The notes: a model not told the origin generated them from the sequence alone. Shown: positions 21,742-33,687, counted from the stretch's first letter. The stretch: DNA of 64,000 bases from Diphasiastrum complanatum (GCA_029204225.1 CM055094.1:29562107-29626106), one strand, 5' to 3'. Numbers and translations: made by a program.

Positions 21742-23566
21742 GGAGGTCACGAGGTTATTAGTATTACTAGAGGAGCCTAGGCAATTTTAATAATACCAAT
21801 ATTGATGACATGCGAATGATCACTTTGACAAGCAAGCATGTTGGTTTCCTAAGCCTAACTCATCCCCATGCATTTGAATATGTGTGAGCTGGAGGAAGGG
21901 ACTATGAGTTAGCTTAGTTGATTTGAACCGTTTGATGAGGGCACCCTTCAACACCTGCCAGAAATTACATTGATTAGGTTCAAGGTTTAGATATCACGTG
22001 TGGCAATGCCCTTCAGCACCATTGGAAATAAGGTCAGAATTCACAATTATGGTCTCAATTCCTCATACTATTTTTTTTTTTTTTAACATTCGCACATGGG
22101 CCTAGGAACTCGCCCATGATGAGCTGGTTCCAATTGTACTATGGGCGAATTTTGTCTTAAAGATTTTTTGGAAAAATTCATGTTTGAGTCATCTTTTTTT
22201 GACAAGCCTTAGGCTCCAGAGAATTTGCACAGTGGTCTGATGGATTTGGCACTGTGGGATCTGCACTCTTGGTGATGGGCAAATTTGTCTGAGCTGGTTT
22301 GGTATGGATTTGTTGTCAAAAAATAGGCCAAAACAGTTGATTGGTCCAGTTTTTGGCCGTACGAAAACTCACGGAGCTGATATTCGAATTCTTGAGGCTC
22401 TGTTTGGGCTCTGTAGTGATGGGCGAGTTCTGTTATGCAGGTTTGATGCAAAAAATAAAGAAACAATTCAAAAATGAAGAAAATGACTATAAAACCCTAA
22501 TTTTGGACCAAGGGGCTTGGTTCTTCCACCGTTACCAAAAAGATGGCTGCGTGTGAGAATGATGGGAAAGAGATGGAGTCCAAAATCTGCAAAAAATAAG
22601 GTTAGAACACTAGTAGAAAAAAGGTAGTGAAAAAAATGCAAAGAGAGGGAGAATAGAGCGGCAACGGCGCCAACGTTGTCTTTTAGGGTTTCTTCCTACT
22701 ATGGCTTCCCAACTAGTAGGGTTAGGGTTCCTAAAAGACATTGAACTATAGTGGTGGTGGGGTTTGATTATACTCCATTCTATGTTCTCTTGCATAACAA
22801 ACCCTCTAAGGCTCACCCTTCTAGATAGAGAATATGACCTAAAACTAGTTTCTTAAGGCATCCCCCCAACTAAGGAATGTCCTAGATTAGCTCTCTTTTT
22901 AACCTAAATTAACCTAACCCTAATGACCACTATGGCTGCCCCCCAACTAGTGGCTTCCTAAGTAATCCTAAATAACTCCCACAAGGGAAGGAAAGATGAG
23001 TGCATAAGAGAAATAATCCCATAATAACAAGCACAATAACATAAAACCAAGTGAGGAAAGCTTAGTGGGGCTCGAGCACCTACCACCAAGTATTCTATCC
23101 ACAAGTGGAAACACAAGTTAAGCAAGAATAGATTAGCTTGAGCTTATACAAGTGTTACTTAAGGCTCCCAAATCCACTTCTATATATACAATGAGTGGTA
23201 GGCCCATATGCTAAGATGCTTATGGGATACTCCCAAAGCTCATTGCTAAGCTATTATAAGAAGTGACTTCTTGTATGAAGTTCACTTAACAAAATAAACT
23301 TAGGACTTCTAAACTTAGAAATAACTTTAAATTTAGACTTTCTAAGTTTAAAGTATTACAAATATAACTTGGTAATACTTAAACTTAAATGGAATAGGGT
23401 CTAAGTCTAAGGTTCCTAAGTATTATTGCTTACAAAATTGAGTTTACTTGTGGACTTACAAACACATGCCACAGTAACTCTTCTAATGCCGCCATTAAAT
23501 ACAAGGGCTTCCTTGGGGCTAACATGCAGTGGGACCTGCAACACTATAGAGGAGGATAATGTTAGT
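21742..23566. other. Anonymous spacer with short echoes
   Basis: No protein domain was recognised. Around 22090-22470 a phrase of the type GATGGGCGAGTTC / ACTCGCCCATGATGAGCTGG recurs about three times in both orientations. 22480-22760 contains several AACCCTA-type words. Apparently old non-coding DNA or an unrecognised LTR relic. Confidence 0.5.
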
Positions 23567-23685
23567 TGATGCCATGCCCCGAGGTGTCGATGCAGAACCT
23601 CTCCACTCAAAAGGGCTTCCAGCAGACATGAAGTTGAGAGCTGAGTCTGAGAGCACGAGAATTATTAGTGCTAGATTGAGATGTA
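23567..23685. repeat. 119-bp dispersed repeat, copy 2
   Basis: Same orientation and near-identical to 7973-8091. The boundaries coincide to within a few bases and the flanks are unrelated. The minus-strand frame across it is open for 106 codons (23519-23839), with the hydrophobic stretch LALIILVLSDSALNFMSAG in the repeat. Confidence 0.75.
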
Positions 23686-24357
23686 CATCATGATAGAGAA
23701 TGGGAATTCTATCGATTTTCCATTCGGCCATCTTGTGAAAAAAAGACAAGGACATACCTTTAATAGTCTTGTCATCTTTTATAACAAGACTATCCAATAA
23801 AAAGGTTAGTGCCATTCCCCCATACATAATGATGAACACATGTGGTTTTTTCTACCCATTTTTTGTACTCCTTTAAAAGCATCCTGTGCAAAAACTAATC
23901 ATGGCAATGTGAAATTTTTTGAGACGGATCAAAATCCTAAAAAAGAGTAATCATTTTTCAATTTTCTAATTTTTGCCCAAAATCATGTTTTTTCATGAAA
24001 AAATTTCGGAAAATCACAAAAAATTCTTACAAAATATATGCATTTTGGCCAAAAAAGAATCAATACACCATGTCCAAAAAAATTAAATTTTCTAATAAAA
24101 CGTGAACAAACTATTGACGAACACTTACCATATTTTAATAGTCTAAATAGAATCTCATAAAATAACTCACATAATACATTTGAAGCCAACTACGCTAACT
24201 CCACAAATGTTGAAACACTAAAAATAATTTTAATATTATTTTTTTTACAATTCAAATTCCAAGGAATTCTCACTAACTCTGAAGTCAGTGCTTGAAATAT
24301 TATCAAGGCTCTCCCTTTTAGTTGAAGAAGTTGATAATCCATCTTCTTCATTAGAGT

Positions 24358-25890
24358 CTATCGACAAGTTCTTATCTGAATAACATCCAATGTTGAGAGA
24401 AAACTGTTTATTGTGGCTTTGTTGCGTTGAAGCCGAGTCGAAGACGATGGTTGTGCACTTAGCCCAAGCCGTTCTTGTAAAATAGATATTGTTGACTTTC
24501 GTAAATGGTTCGTCATTGTTAATTCAAAATTAAATGCAAACACATCCACATCTTCAAGATTTATATTGTCGACTCTTGGTTGGTTCTTTGTTGAACGCCT
24601 CGTATCTTCCCAAAAAAGCATTTGTTGAAATGATATGCATCCAGTGCACACGTACAATCTTGGCCAAAGTGTTGTTGTTCTGAATGAAGCCAATCACTTT
24701 AGCAATCCAAAATGGATGACTTTCATTATTTTTCGATGCCAAAAGTGCAATGAGACTCCCGACCTTTAATTCATTAAGGTTACTAGACCATTCATCCTTA
24801 GCAGCATTTACAGAACCCAAATAAATTTCACGTTCTTCGTTATGAAGAAGGTTTAAAGACTCAACAGAGCAATCAACTGCCATTGTTGGAATTGAAGATT
24901 TGGTTGGCCATTGAAATTCTTTAGACAAGTTTGCGTCTTCCAAATCAAGCAAACATATTTTTTGCTCTTCAAAAAAATCCGTCCACCAATGTCCATCAAA
25001 CTCATCAAAAAATTGGTATGTTGCTTGAATGGTGTTTCCAAAAAGTTTAATGTCGCAAATGAATTGACTGCTGACCAATGTTCCCTTTGAGCTTTTTGCT
25101 CATCCAAGACAGAAGTTAGAGGACACAAAGGTGCAAGCTTAACTTGAGAAGCAGACACAAATTGTAAAAAATGGAGTCCTTCAGAAGGTAACCATGCCAC
25201 AGAGTTAGAGAGTTGCTTTCCCCACAATAATGTGATGCCACCAGCATTATTTGCAATTTTGAACTGATGTTGAAAACTAATATCATTTATTGGTGCGACG
25301 CAATTTTCTTCCAACGTTTTGATGTAATCCCTAAAATCAGATGTGCAACACAATAAAACCACATTTGGTATAGGAGTATAAGAGTCCTCGATAATACTCT
25401 ATAAGACTATTGAAGAAAAAGCTTTTTTGCGTCTTAGCTTTTTTGAGAAGCAACTGAACATTTGGTCAATTTGATCACGAGTGTGACCCACCAATAAAAA
25501 TCCTATTTTGATTTTTTTGAAAATTTTCAGAGCAACTAACATTGACAAATATGCCAACATTGTTTGATTTTTATTTTCTTTGGCAGTATTATCAAGTTGC
25601 AAGTAGAGAATCAAGAAGACTATTATCAAAGTCAACTATTATATTGTGAATTATGGTAATGGTCAAGTTTGGATCATTTCGAACATTTGGATAATTGAAA
25701 TACACTTTTTACCTACAAAGTGTTGTTGAATATAAGAGCACCAACCAAATGAACTTAAGTAAAATCAGCTTCGTTTGGATTCTTTGGCACCCTTACAAAA
25801 TGTGGCATTAGTGTTTTCTTTTGATCCATCCCATTGATTACGAGACAAAAAAAAACTATTGAGAAAACTCCAAACACTTTTTTTAGTGTT
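24358..25890 (-). pseudogene. DUF7869-like coding sequence, decayed
   Basis: Minus-strand frames read in order. Near 25835-25755: LVINGMDQKKTLMPHFVR. 25635-25399: LYLQLDNTAKENKNQ, LVALKIFKKIKIGFLLVGHTRDQIDQMFS. 25362-24853: SDFRDYIKTLEENCVAPINDISFQHQFKI and GGITLLWGKQLSNSVAWLP. 25078-24554: FFDEFDGHWWTDFFEEQKI and LKVGSLIALLASKNNESHPFWIAKVIGF followed by KIVRVHWMH. 24693-24358: NLEDVDVFAFNFELT. From memory, the DNT-ENKN...VGHT-DIDQ pattern is the core of the DUF7869 domain, found in long proteins of mosses, algae, oomycetes and animals that are often thought to be transposon-derived. The conserved Asp/Asn/His layout suggests a nuclease-like fold (inference). The frames are split by stops and overlaps, so it is either a pseudogene or has introns I cannot place. 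Confidence 0.6.
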
Positions 25891-26385
25891 TTACAAGCAA
25901 AAGTCTTTTCTATGGCCAATTCTCGTGGAAACCCCCTATGCGTGATTGGGATTGTTGCATGCTTGGCATCTTTCTCCCATCCTACCCCTACTTGGTGGAC
26001 TGGTTGTGATCCCACTACTTCTACATGCCAAACCAGATTGGTAGAGTGCGCTTCAGGTCTATCTCTATCTGGTCCATCTATATCCTTTCCAAAGGGTCAG
26101 ATGCGTTTTGAGTAGGGTGCCTAAGGGTATTCTAACATCGCCTCTCAATAGATCGACTAGGACAACAATATGGTCCTTTTTCACCTCCTTGCTATGGAAA
26201 GGGAATTCCAAACCAGAATGCTCTTGTGCATTTTGGCCGGTTTCACGGATGAACTACAACAATCTCAGATTTACGAGAGAGCGAGAGGAAGTGTTTGGTT
26301 GTTGGTTGTTTTCACCCTCAAGATGACGTTGGTCTTGCTCGCAAGCTACCTCTCTGGCTTGATCTAAGGCTTGGGCTTCTTTTAC

Positions 26386-26760
26386 CTACTTCTTCATTTG
26401 TCTAAAATTTCGTTGTTCAAGTGTGGGATTTGGGTATTCACCTACGTATAGAGAACCGTATAATCCACTAGCAGGACCGATAGTGGTAGATTTGGTTGGT
26501 TCTTTCTCTTTTCTTTTGTGGGCTCTAGTCTGGATGAATACGGGCATCGTAGATGCCTTGGATTCTCCTACCACACTCATTAGATGCATCAGGACAGATC
26601 TCTCTCCTTGTTTTTTCTTTCTCATTGGACACATTAGGTACGGGTGTCTGCACCCACAATCACAACAAAGTAGTACAAAATTGCCTTGTAGCTTGTTAGG
26701 GCACCCAGCAATCCTATGGTTCTCTCCACATCCATAAACTCGCTGAGATCACAGCCTACC
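26386..26760 (-). pseudogene. Gag-like zinc-knuckle remnant
   Basis: The minus strand reads VYGCGENHRIAGCPNKLQGN, then LLCCDCGCRHPYLMCPMRKKKQGE, a Cys/His pattern like a double retroviral-type zinc knuckle followed by a basic stretch. The frame continues to 26386 with no other known motif. It is most likely a gag fragment of another LTR element; the neighbours give no pol domain. Confidence 0.4.
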
Positions 26761-27178
26761 AAGAGTGTCAATCTTGTTGTAGGATCTAATGGTGGAATGG
26801 CTTAGATGTGGGTGTGAGATTCATATCTTCTTGTTTCTTCTTTTTGAGGTTTTGTTTTGGGTTATCCTCTTCTTGGATCTTGGTTTCTTGGCTTATCTAG
26901 GCTTCTATGGCTCTAGATCTTCTCCTCTTGAGGTTGATCTTCTCAAGGGAGGTCAACAATGGAAATAAAACCTACCTAATGGATCCTATTGATCTCTTCC
27001 AAGGGGATTTTCTAGCACCTATTTTGCTTGAGTGTGATTTTGTGAATTTAGTTGAATGAAGGTAAGTGCTAATGATCTTTCAAGAATGTGATAGCATGAT
27101 TAAACAACAACAATCAAACAATCATTCATCCACAAGTAAAAAAGGAGGGCTTTACAAAGTAAGAATGGTAGGAGGAGG

Positions 27179-27369
<191 letters not shown>

Positions 27370-27801
27370 ATAACCATGTGCCATAAGAACTTGACTTTCC
27401 AAAAAGTTTTAAACGAAATTGCAATTTTAACTACTCGGGTCCTTTTTTAATTTAGGCCCATTAGGGCATAGATCTATTTCTACTTCTCGTACCATAGGCT
27501 TACGAGTACACTGCACCTTCTACGGTTGTCTAACGTTATATTACAAATAGATCTAAGTCTTTATGCCGACTCGACCATGCTTTTATTCCTGCCACCATAA
27601 GATATGTTGGCGAGGCGCTGGGCTTCGTTTTAGCTCATTGACTGGTCTGCGACTTGTCGACTTCTCTGGCATTGGCGTTCCCAGTACATATGGATTCTGG
27701 AACTCCTTCTTGGTGATTGTCGACGCTCTTTAATGTAGTTTGGCGACTCGACTCCATCACTTGATATTCGATAGGCTCTTTTAGCATTTGGAATCCGTTA
27801 C

Positions 27802-28131
27802 AAGAATCTTCACAAGAATATTCTAACAAGCATTGGAGGATCCAAAGCTCGTAGATTTTTATCAAATTATTTTGAAAAAGAAACTAATATTCAATACTCG
27901 ATTTGGAAAGAGATAATAGCTGCAACTCAAGATTTCGAAGAACAAGGTTCTACTTGGCTATTCAAAGCAGAAGTTTGGAGAAAAATAGACAACATGGTGA
28001 AGTACTTAAGAAAAGGTCAATTTTCAAATACTAATGTACAAATGATACATAAAACAACTAGTGAGTTTGTGGATGCAGTTCAAAGTGCATGGGGAGCAGA
28101 TCATATAACACATTATATGGTAAGATTTTGA
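27802..28131 (+). CDS. Exon-like open frame, unrecognised
   Basis: A 110-codon frame without an early ATG reads GSKARRFLSNYFEKETNIQYSIWKEIIAA, then EVWRKIDNMVKYLRKGQFS, ending SEFVDAVQSAWGADHITHYM before VRF and a stop. Its composition is that of a soluble, helix-rich protein. A good 5' splice site, ATG/GTAAGA, lies at 28119/28120. After a TTATAG acceptor-like site near 28225 the frame HHSTFFARTTPAYF follows. This suggests one exon (27802-28119) of a gene or gene relic. I do not recognise the family; no promoter or start is visible, and it could equally be a transposon fragment. Confidence 0.35.
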   Translation, partial: KNLHKNILTSIGGSKARRFLSNYFEKETNIQYSIWKEIIAATQDFEEQGSTWLFKAEVWRKIDNMVKYLRKGQFSNTNVQMIHKTTSEFVDAVQSAWGADHITHYMVRF

Positions 28132-29305
28132 TGTAATACTATCATAGACAAATATGTGTAATTAATTTAGATACTTTTGGTATTGATTTATATATTGTTT
28201 GTATGACATGCAACACATATTATAGCATCATTCGACATTCTTTGCAAGAACAACCCCTGCATATTTTTTAGCTTTCTCAATTAGAACTCTTTGCATCTAT
28301 AGACATACAAGGAAATCAATAGCTCTTTGTTTTTTTTTTTACTCTCTTGCTTCTTTCTTACTCTGTGACCTCATGGTTTGAAAATTATCCTATGACATAC
28401 TCTCAGCCCAGGCCAATCACATTTCCGTACAGTTGTAGAGAGTCACCGTATTACTATCTGTCAAAATGCGTAGATAACTTTGATCTATTTTACATGAAGA
28501 ATAACATGTGTTGCTCTTGAAGCTTATTTTTTGACATATCAAAATAAGTTAAATGATCCCTATCACTGGACATGGCAGTATAGCATCACCTAGGACTATG
28601 GCAGTATCACTGGACATGGCAGTATAGCATCACCTAGGACTATCTGACCTAGGGATCCAACCGCATTGTTGCTGAGCTATAATCAAGTCTTTTCACTGTA
28701 GCAACATTGTTAGGCATATCCTCCGATAGTGCTAGAATCCCAACCTCTCAAGCTTTTGCCCTTTATATTGTCTCTAGGTACATATTCTCTGATGTCATGG
28801 ACTAGTAGTTTTGAATCCTCTGTGTATGGCTATACCTTTTTCCCTTCTCATACCATCCACTATGTTGTCTGTTGCTTGCCTATTTGTTTGTGCAATGTCG
28901 TTTGATTTTAGTGTGTTTCTTTATGTAGCATTATTACGGGTAGGATCTCTTAATGTTTATGCTCAAATCTTTACATTGAAGAATCAGCGAAAGTTGTTTG
29001 TCGCCACTGTTACTTCTTAAGCAGACGACTTCACCATCTATTCCATTGGACCAGAAGCAGTCTCGAGACATCAACATCAGCAAAGCCTTCCACCAGTGAA
29101 GCTGACAAACAAACTATAACCATCCACTAGAGGGGGATCTGACTTTTTAACAAAGAAGGATCTCTCCATACCATCAGCAGCCACAGTGCCAGGGAAAGAG
29201 AAGAAGGGGTTGGGCCCACTATATTCAAGCCCAAGCCCTTTACAGAAGATCCTGCCACTACATCACTAGAAGTTGCCACAATGCCAACAGATGAAAAGGC
29301 AACAA
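28132..29305. other. Spacer with a 39-bp direct repeat
   Basis: No assignable gene. Two copies of a 39-bp sequence starting TATCACTGGACATGG lie at 28561-28599 and 28605-28643. Frames at 28811-29020 and 29127-29321 show no motifs. Cop5 inserted at the right edge. Confidence 0.5.
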
Positions 29306-30116
29306 TGTTGAAAATTGTCACTTCTCACTTGTCATTTTTTATTGTAAATAAAGATCAATCATGAGTACAATGTTCATGATCTGATTTCACACGTGTGGAG
29401 CGTGTTCCCACATGTGAAAGAAAGTACTTTTCATATTTGTAAATATCTACTTTGATTTTGTATCAATCAAGTCAAGCGTGAACATGATATGACTAGTTTT
29501 TAGTCAAGTTGACTAGTCACCTAGACGTTAGCTAATCCTTGCATGTGCATGAGTAAATGCTCCCACGTGGCAGGTGGATGTTCATGTGTGTGTATAGAGT
29601 TCTAGAAGATAAGAGTTGAACATTTTTACTTTAGATCCTATTTTGTAGAGAATATTTCTATATTCTAGGAGACTAGCTCTTTGGAAAGGATGGATCAAAT
29701 GGATAAATCTGAGTGATGTGGCACTCTTCACACGTGCGAAGACCGCTGGACTGTACCAGACTCGTAGATGTACTTGATCCATAAAAGGATCATCATTTTG
29801 CTAATGAGATTGATGAGACTTTTGCATTCTACACTTTTGTGAGATTTCTAGTCAATAGAATTGTGATTTTATTGAATGATTGCTATCAAGAACCTATGTA
29901 CTTGTTGTTTTAGGTGCAGGCCGTACAGTAGTGGACAATATTCTGATCTCACTTGTTTATGAAGATTTGATCCATGGCACTTGCTTAAATCTAAGTGTAG
30001 TGAATCTAGATCAAGATCTAAAGTGTAGAACTTGGATAGATCCATTGATTAAGCAACCAATAACTCTCTATGATTGTTAAGTACAATCATTAGTGTCCTA
30101 AACTAAAGTTCTATCA
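29306..30116 (+). mobile_element. Cop5 5' LTR
   Basis: 811 bp starting TGTTGAAAATTG and ending TATCA directly before the primer-binding site. The first ~330 bp recur at 33698-34028. It contains a near-copy of the shared palindrome at 29386 (TTCACACGTGTGGA) and a second one near 29728 (TTCACACGTGCGAA). Confidence 0.9.
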
Positions 30117-30128
30117 TGGTATCAGAAC
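30117..30128 (+). other. Cop5 primer-binding site
   Basis: TGGTATCAGAAC, one mismatch from the tRNA-Met complement TGGTATCAGAGC, immediately after the LTR. Confidence 0.9.
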
Positions 30129-30436
30129 CGAGTAAGAGAGTGATCATTTTTTGGAGTTTAAGATCAGATCTAAGAGGCTGATTTGTTCAAATCCTTAGTT
30201 GAAGTGAAACCTCTAAGAAAAGTGTAAAGCAAAATTTTTTGTGAGAGTGAAATCTAGGAATTTTTGTCAAGATCTAATTGTGTATCATTCAAGCTTGTGT
30301 GCTAGTTTTATAAAGACAAGGCTATAGGCAATCTTGTGAGCTTTAGGCCTTTCATAGATCTTTAAAATTCATAAATCTTTGTGATTTTAGAAGAGCATTT
30401 ATTCTACAATGTTATTTGTTGGAATCAAGTGAGAGA

Positions 30437-31316
30437 CTCACTTCCACAAATTATTCCATTTGGAAAATGAGGATGGAATCACTCCTAGTGATCCATGAAC
30501 TCTTTGACATAGTTCTAGGAGTTGAGGAAGAGCCTCAAGCTGCCCAAGAACAAACCAAATAAGAGAGCAAGATTAGCTCTACATTGCATAAAGTTGAATG
30601 TATGCAATGACCTCTTGAAGGAGGTGTCTTCTTGTGCCTCATCAAAAGAGGCTTGGGATTCATTAAAGAGTATCTATGAATCCAATAACACTTCAAGAAT
30701 CCTCATGCTAAGGAATCAAGTCTTTCAAAGCATGAAAGCAAGTGGAGAGAGTGGACAAGAGTATGTCCTTAGGATCAAATCTCTTAACAAGGAATTGAGT
30801 GTTATAGGAGAAAAGATCCAAGATCAAGATCTAGTACAAATTATATTGAATGGCCTAGATGATGATTTCACCAACTTGTTCCAATCATTTGCTATTCAAA
30901 ACACTCTTCCATCCATTGAAAAGTTGCACAATGTTCTTGTGGCTGAAGAGAGTAGACTCCTACACCTCAAGACAAGAATGGGAGCCATGTCACTTAATGG
31001 AGGAGAGGAGAAAGCAAATTTTACATCCAAAGGCAAGAAGAAACAACATCCATTCAAAAATAATCAAGGCAAGGAGGCTGAGATGAATAATGGAGGATCA
31101 ACTTCCAAAGGCAAAGTGAAGAACAAGGAAACGCTCAAGTGTTTCTTTTGTGGGAAGAAAGGACACTTTGCCTCAAAATGTTACTTGAAGAAGAATCAAC
31201 AAGCAAATGGAGATCAAGGGAACATTGCTCAAGAGGAAGAAGATGAGGATGGATTCAACACATCCTTAATGTTTGCATCTACAAACTTCAAGTCAAGACA
31301 CATGGTGGATAGATAG
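30437..31316 (+). pseudogene. Cop5 gag
   Basis: The N-terminal part (ESSERLTSTNYSIWKMRMESLLVIHELFDIVLGVEEEPQ) lies in one frame up to about 30560. A frame change then leads into 30522-31316 with RARLALHCIKLNVCNDLLKEV, SIYESNNTSRILMLRNQVF, ELSVIGEKIQDQDLVQIIL, a lysine-rich region, and the zinc knuckle CFFCGKKGHFASKCY at about 31139-31183. The start codon region is also altered. Gag forms the particle that packages the RNA; the frameshift prevents a full product. Closest relatives in the window are Cop6 and Cop7. Confidence 0.9.
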
Positions 31317-31620
31317 TGGGGCTAGTTCCCACATGTCTTTTAACAAGCATTATTTTTCAACTCTTCTCTCTTGTAATGACTCTAAGAAGTCAATATACAC
31401 TGCTAGTGATCAAGAATGCAAGATAGATGGTATAGGATCTATTCCTCTTTGGTTAGGCACATCTAAAAGGATAGATCTAGATAATGTTTTGTATGTTCCT
31501 ACCATTTCAAGAAACTTGCTTAGTGTAGGACAATTAACGGACAATGGACTAGATGTACATTTCAAGAATGGAGTTTGTTCCATCTTGAAAAATGATTCTC
31601 ATTTTGGGGAGAAGCTATAA
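31273..31620 (+). pseudogene. Cop5 protease
   Basis: Open frame with DTWWIDSGASSHMSF (intact active-site motif), KKSIYTASDQECKIDGIGSIPLWLG, and the flap/core segment IDLDNVLYVPTISRNLLSVGQLTDNGLDVHF. It overlaps the gag frame by 44 bp in a different register, so the natural gag-protease continuity is broken. It ends at HFGEKL, where sequence jumps from the pre-integrase to the integrase C-terminus. Confidence 0.85.
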
Positions 31621-32040
31621 CTTGTGCTAATTACTTGTGTAATAGACTTCCTAGTAGTGCTATTGATGGGATCTCACCATATCAAGCTTTGTTTGGTAAG
31701 AAAACCAATGTAAAAGATTTTAAAATCTTTGGATGTATTTGTTATGTCCACATCCCTTTGGAGACAAGGAAGGAAGGAAGATGCTACCTCCTTCAAAGGG
31801 ATTTTTGTTGGATATGGGGAAAATAGCATGGGCTATTGGATATATGATCCTATATCCAAGAAAGTAAAGGCAAGCAAGGATGTACTTTTTGATGAGTGAC
31901 AATTTGCTAAAAGCTTGTCTAATGGATCTAAGCCATTGTGCATTGAAGATCTTGACAAACTCGAGGAGGATCTTGACAAATCCGAGGATGGAGACAAAGA
32001 TCCTAGTCAAAGGGGGCCGAGAAGGTCAACAAGAGGCAAG
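31590..32040 (+). pseudogene. Cop5 integrase C-terminal remnant
   Basis: Directly after the protease the sequence reads WGEAITCANYLCNRLPSS, then ISPYQALFGKKTNVKDFKIFGCICYVHIPLETR, which is the tail of copia integrase. The HHCC zinc domain and the whole DDE catalytic core, about 200 residues in Cop6, are missing. Further frameshifts follow in the GY-type segment (FVGYGENSMGYWIYD in another frame). This element could not integrate by itself. Confidence 0.85.
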
Positions 32041-32064
32041 GCCGAGCCCTGAAGGCTCACCTAT

Positions 32065-33687
32065 GTGGACAAGGGAAAGCAAGAGGAAGACTCTACATCT
32101 TCTACCTCTTACTCCTTCTTAGTTACATTGCTTGAAGAACCATCATTTTTTGAAGAAGCATATAGATCTAAAGTTTGGAGAGATGCAATGCAAGTAGAGT
32201 ACGATGCATTAGAAGAAAATCATACTTGGAATCTTGTAAATCTTCCAAGAGGGAAGAAGCCAGTTGCATGTAAGTGGATTTATAGAATAAAGTACACTAA
32301 AGATGGATCTATTAGTAAGTACAAGGTTAGGCTTGTTGCTAAAGGATTTCTTCAAGTAAAAGGATTGGATTATGACGAAACATTTGCACCTGTAGCTAAG
32401 CTTGTAACTATTAGATTAATCGTTTGCATTGCTACTTTGTTCAAGTGGGATCTCTACCAAATGGATGTGACAAATGCTTTCTTGAATGGCTTCTTAGAAG
32501 AGGAAATCTACATGATGCAACCTGAGGGCTTCATCAAGGTTGGTGAGGAGCAAAAAGTGTGCTACTTAAGGAAGAAGCCATGTAGCTTGAAGCAAGCACC
32601 TAGAGCTTGGTACTCTAGGTTGCATGATTTTCTCTATTCCCTTGGCTTTGTACTAAGTGCTTATGAACCTTCTTTATATTTCAAATGTAATGAAGGAAAG
32701 ATCATCATTTTGGTGCTTACTGTTGATGACATCATTATGACAGGAAATGATGATGAAGGCATAGGCAAAGTAAAAGTTGATTTATCTAGTGAGTTCAAGA
32801 TGGTAGATCTAGGCTTCGTAAAGTTTATACTTGGGATAGAAGTGTCTAGAAGTAGCAATTGCACTTTCATAACTCAATCTAAGTATGCTAATTCCATTCT
32901 TGAAAAGTTTGGTATGAAATATTGTAAGGGGATTGACACCCCTATGGAGCATGTTGTGAAAGCAACTAATGAAGGTGATGAAGCATCCTTTGAGGACATC
33001 ACCCTCTTTAGAAAGCTTATAGGCTCACTAATCTATTTAACCATCACTAAACCTGACTTAAGTTTTTGTGTAAGCAAGTTGAGTCAAAGTATGCAAGCTC
33101 CTTTAGTGCATCATTGGAAAAGTGCCAAGAGAGTGCTTAGATATGTTTCTAGTACTAGATCTTTTGGCATACTTTATGAAGGATCTAACTTTCACTTGAG
33201 AGCCTACTCGGATTCAGATAGTGCAAGTCACAAGATGGATAGACAGTCCATTAGTGCATTTGCAACATTCCTTTCTGGAGGAGTAACATCTTGGATTTCC
33301 AAAAAGCAAGATACTATCTCACTATCTTCTTGTGAAACCGAGTACAAGGCATTGACTTCAACAACTAAAGAGCTCCTATGGCTAATAAGACTCTTGATGG
33401 AGCTACATGTGCTAAAGGCCAAGGAGATCCCTTACATATATTGTGACAATCAAGCTTCTCAACAAATTGCTTCCAATCCTATCTTCCATGCTAGAACAAA
33501 GCATATTGAGATAGCTCACCACTTTGTGAGGGAGAAGGTACAATCCAAGGAGGTGCAACTACATCATGTACCATCATCCGAATGCATAGCTGATATCTTA
33601 ACCAAGCCATTGTCCAAAGATCCATTTTACAAGTTAAGATATGCTCTTGGAATTGTAGATAGATGTACATTAGATTTTCCAAGTTAG
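32065..33687 (+). CDS. Cop5 RT-RNase H open frame (540 codons)
   Basis: One uninterrupted frame. The RT N-terminus is EEPSFFEEAYRSKVWRDAM and KWIYRIKYTKDGSISKYKVRLVAKGF. The core has DETFAPVAKLVTIR and DVTNAFLNGFLEEEIYM. The active-site box at residues ~217-221 reads TVDD where YVDD is the rule. The connection is GIDTPMEH, LIGSLIYLTITKPDLSF. RNase H is AYSDSDSASHKMDRQSISAF, SSCETEYKALTSTTKELLWL, YCDNQASQQIA, and FHARTKHIEIAHHFVREKV. The Tyr-to-Thr change at the nucleotide-binding position would be expected to impair RT. The N-terminal polyprotein context is lost, so expression would need an internal start. This is an element gene, not a host gene. Confidence 0.85.
   Translation: MDKGKQEEDSTSSTSYSFLVTLLEEPSFFEEAYRSKVWRDAMQVEYDALEENHTWNLVNLPRGKKPVACKWIYRIKYTKDGSISKYKVRLVAKGFLQVKGLDYDETFAPVAKLVTIRLIVCIATLFKWDLYQMDVTNAFLNGFLEEEIYMMQPEGFIKVGEEQKVCYLRKKPCSLKQAPRAWYSRLHDFLYSLGFVLSAYEPSLYFKCNEGKIIILVLTVDDIIMTGNDDEGIGKVKVDLSSEFKMVDLGFVKFILGIEVSRSSNCTFITQSKYANSILEKFGMKYCKGIDTPMEHVVKATNEGDEASFEDITLFRKLIGSLIYLTITKPDLSFCVSKLSQSMQAPLVHHWKSAKRVLRYVSSTRSFGILYEGSNFHLRAYSDSDSASHKMDRQSISAFATFLSGGVTSWISKKQDTISLSSCETEYKALTSTTKELLWLIRLLMELHVLKAKEIPYIYCDNQASQQIASNPIFHARTKHIEIAHHFVREKVQSKEVQLHHVPSSECIADILTKPLSKDPFYKLRYALGIVDRCTLDFPS

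Noticed and set aside
25834-26115. Plus-strand 93-codon frame with signal-peptide-like start
   Set aside because: It overlaps the minus-strand DUF7869-like coding remnant, which has stronger support.
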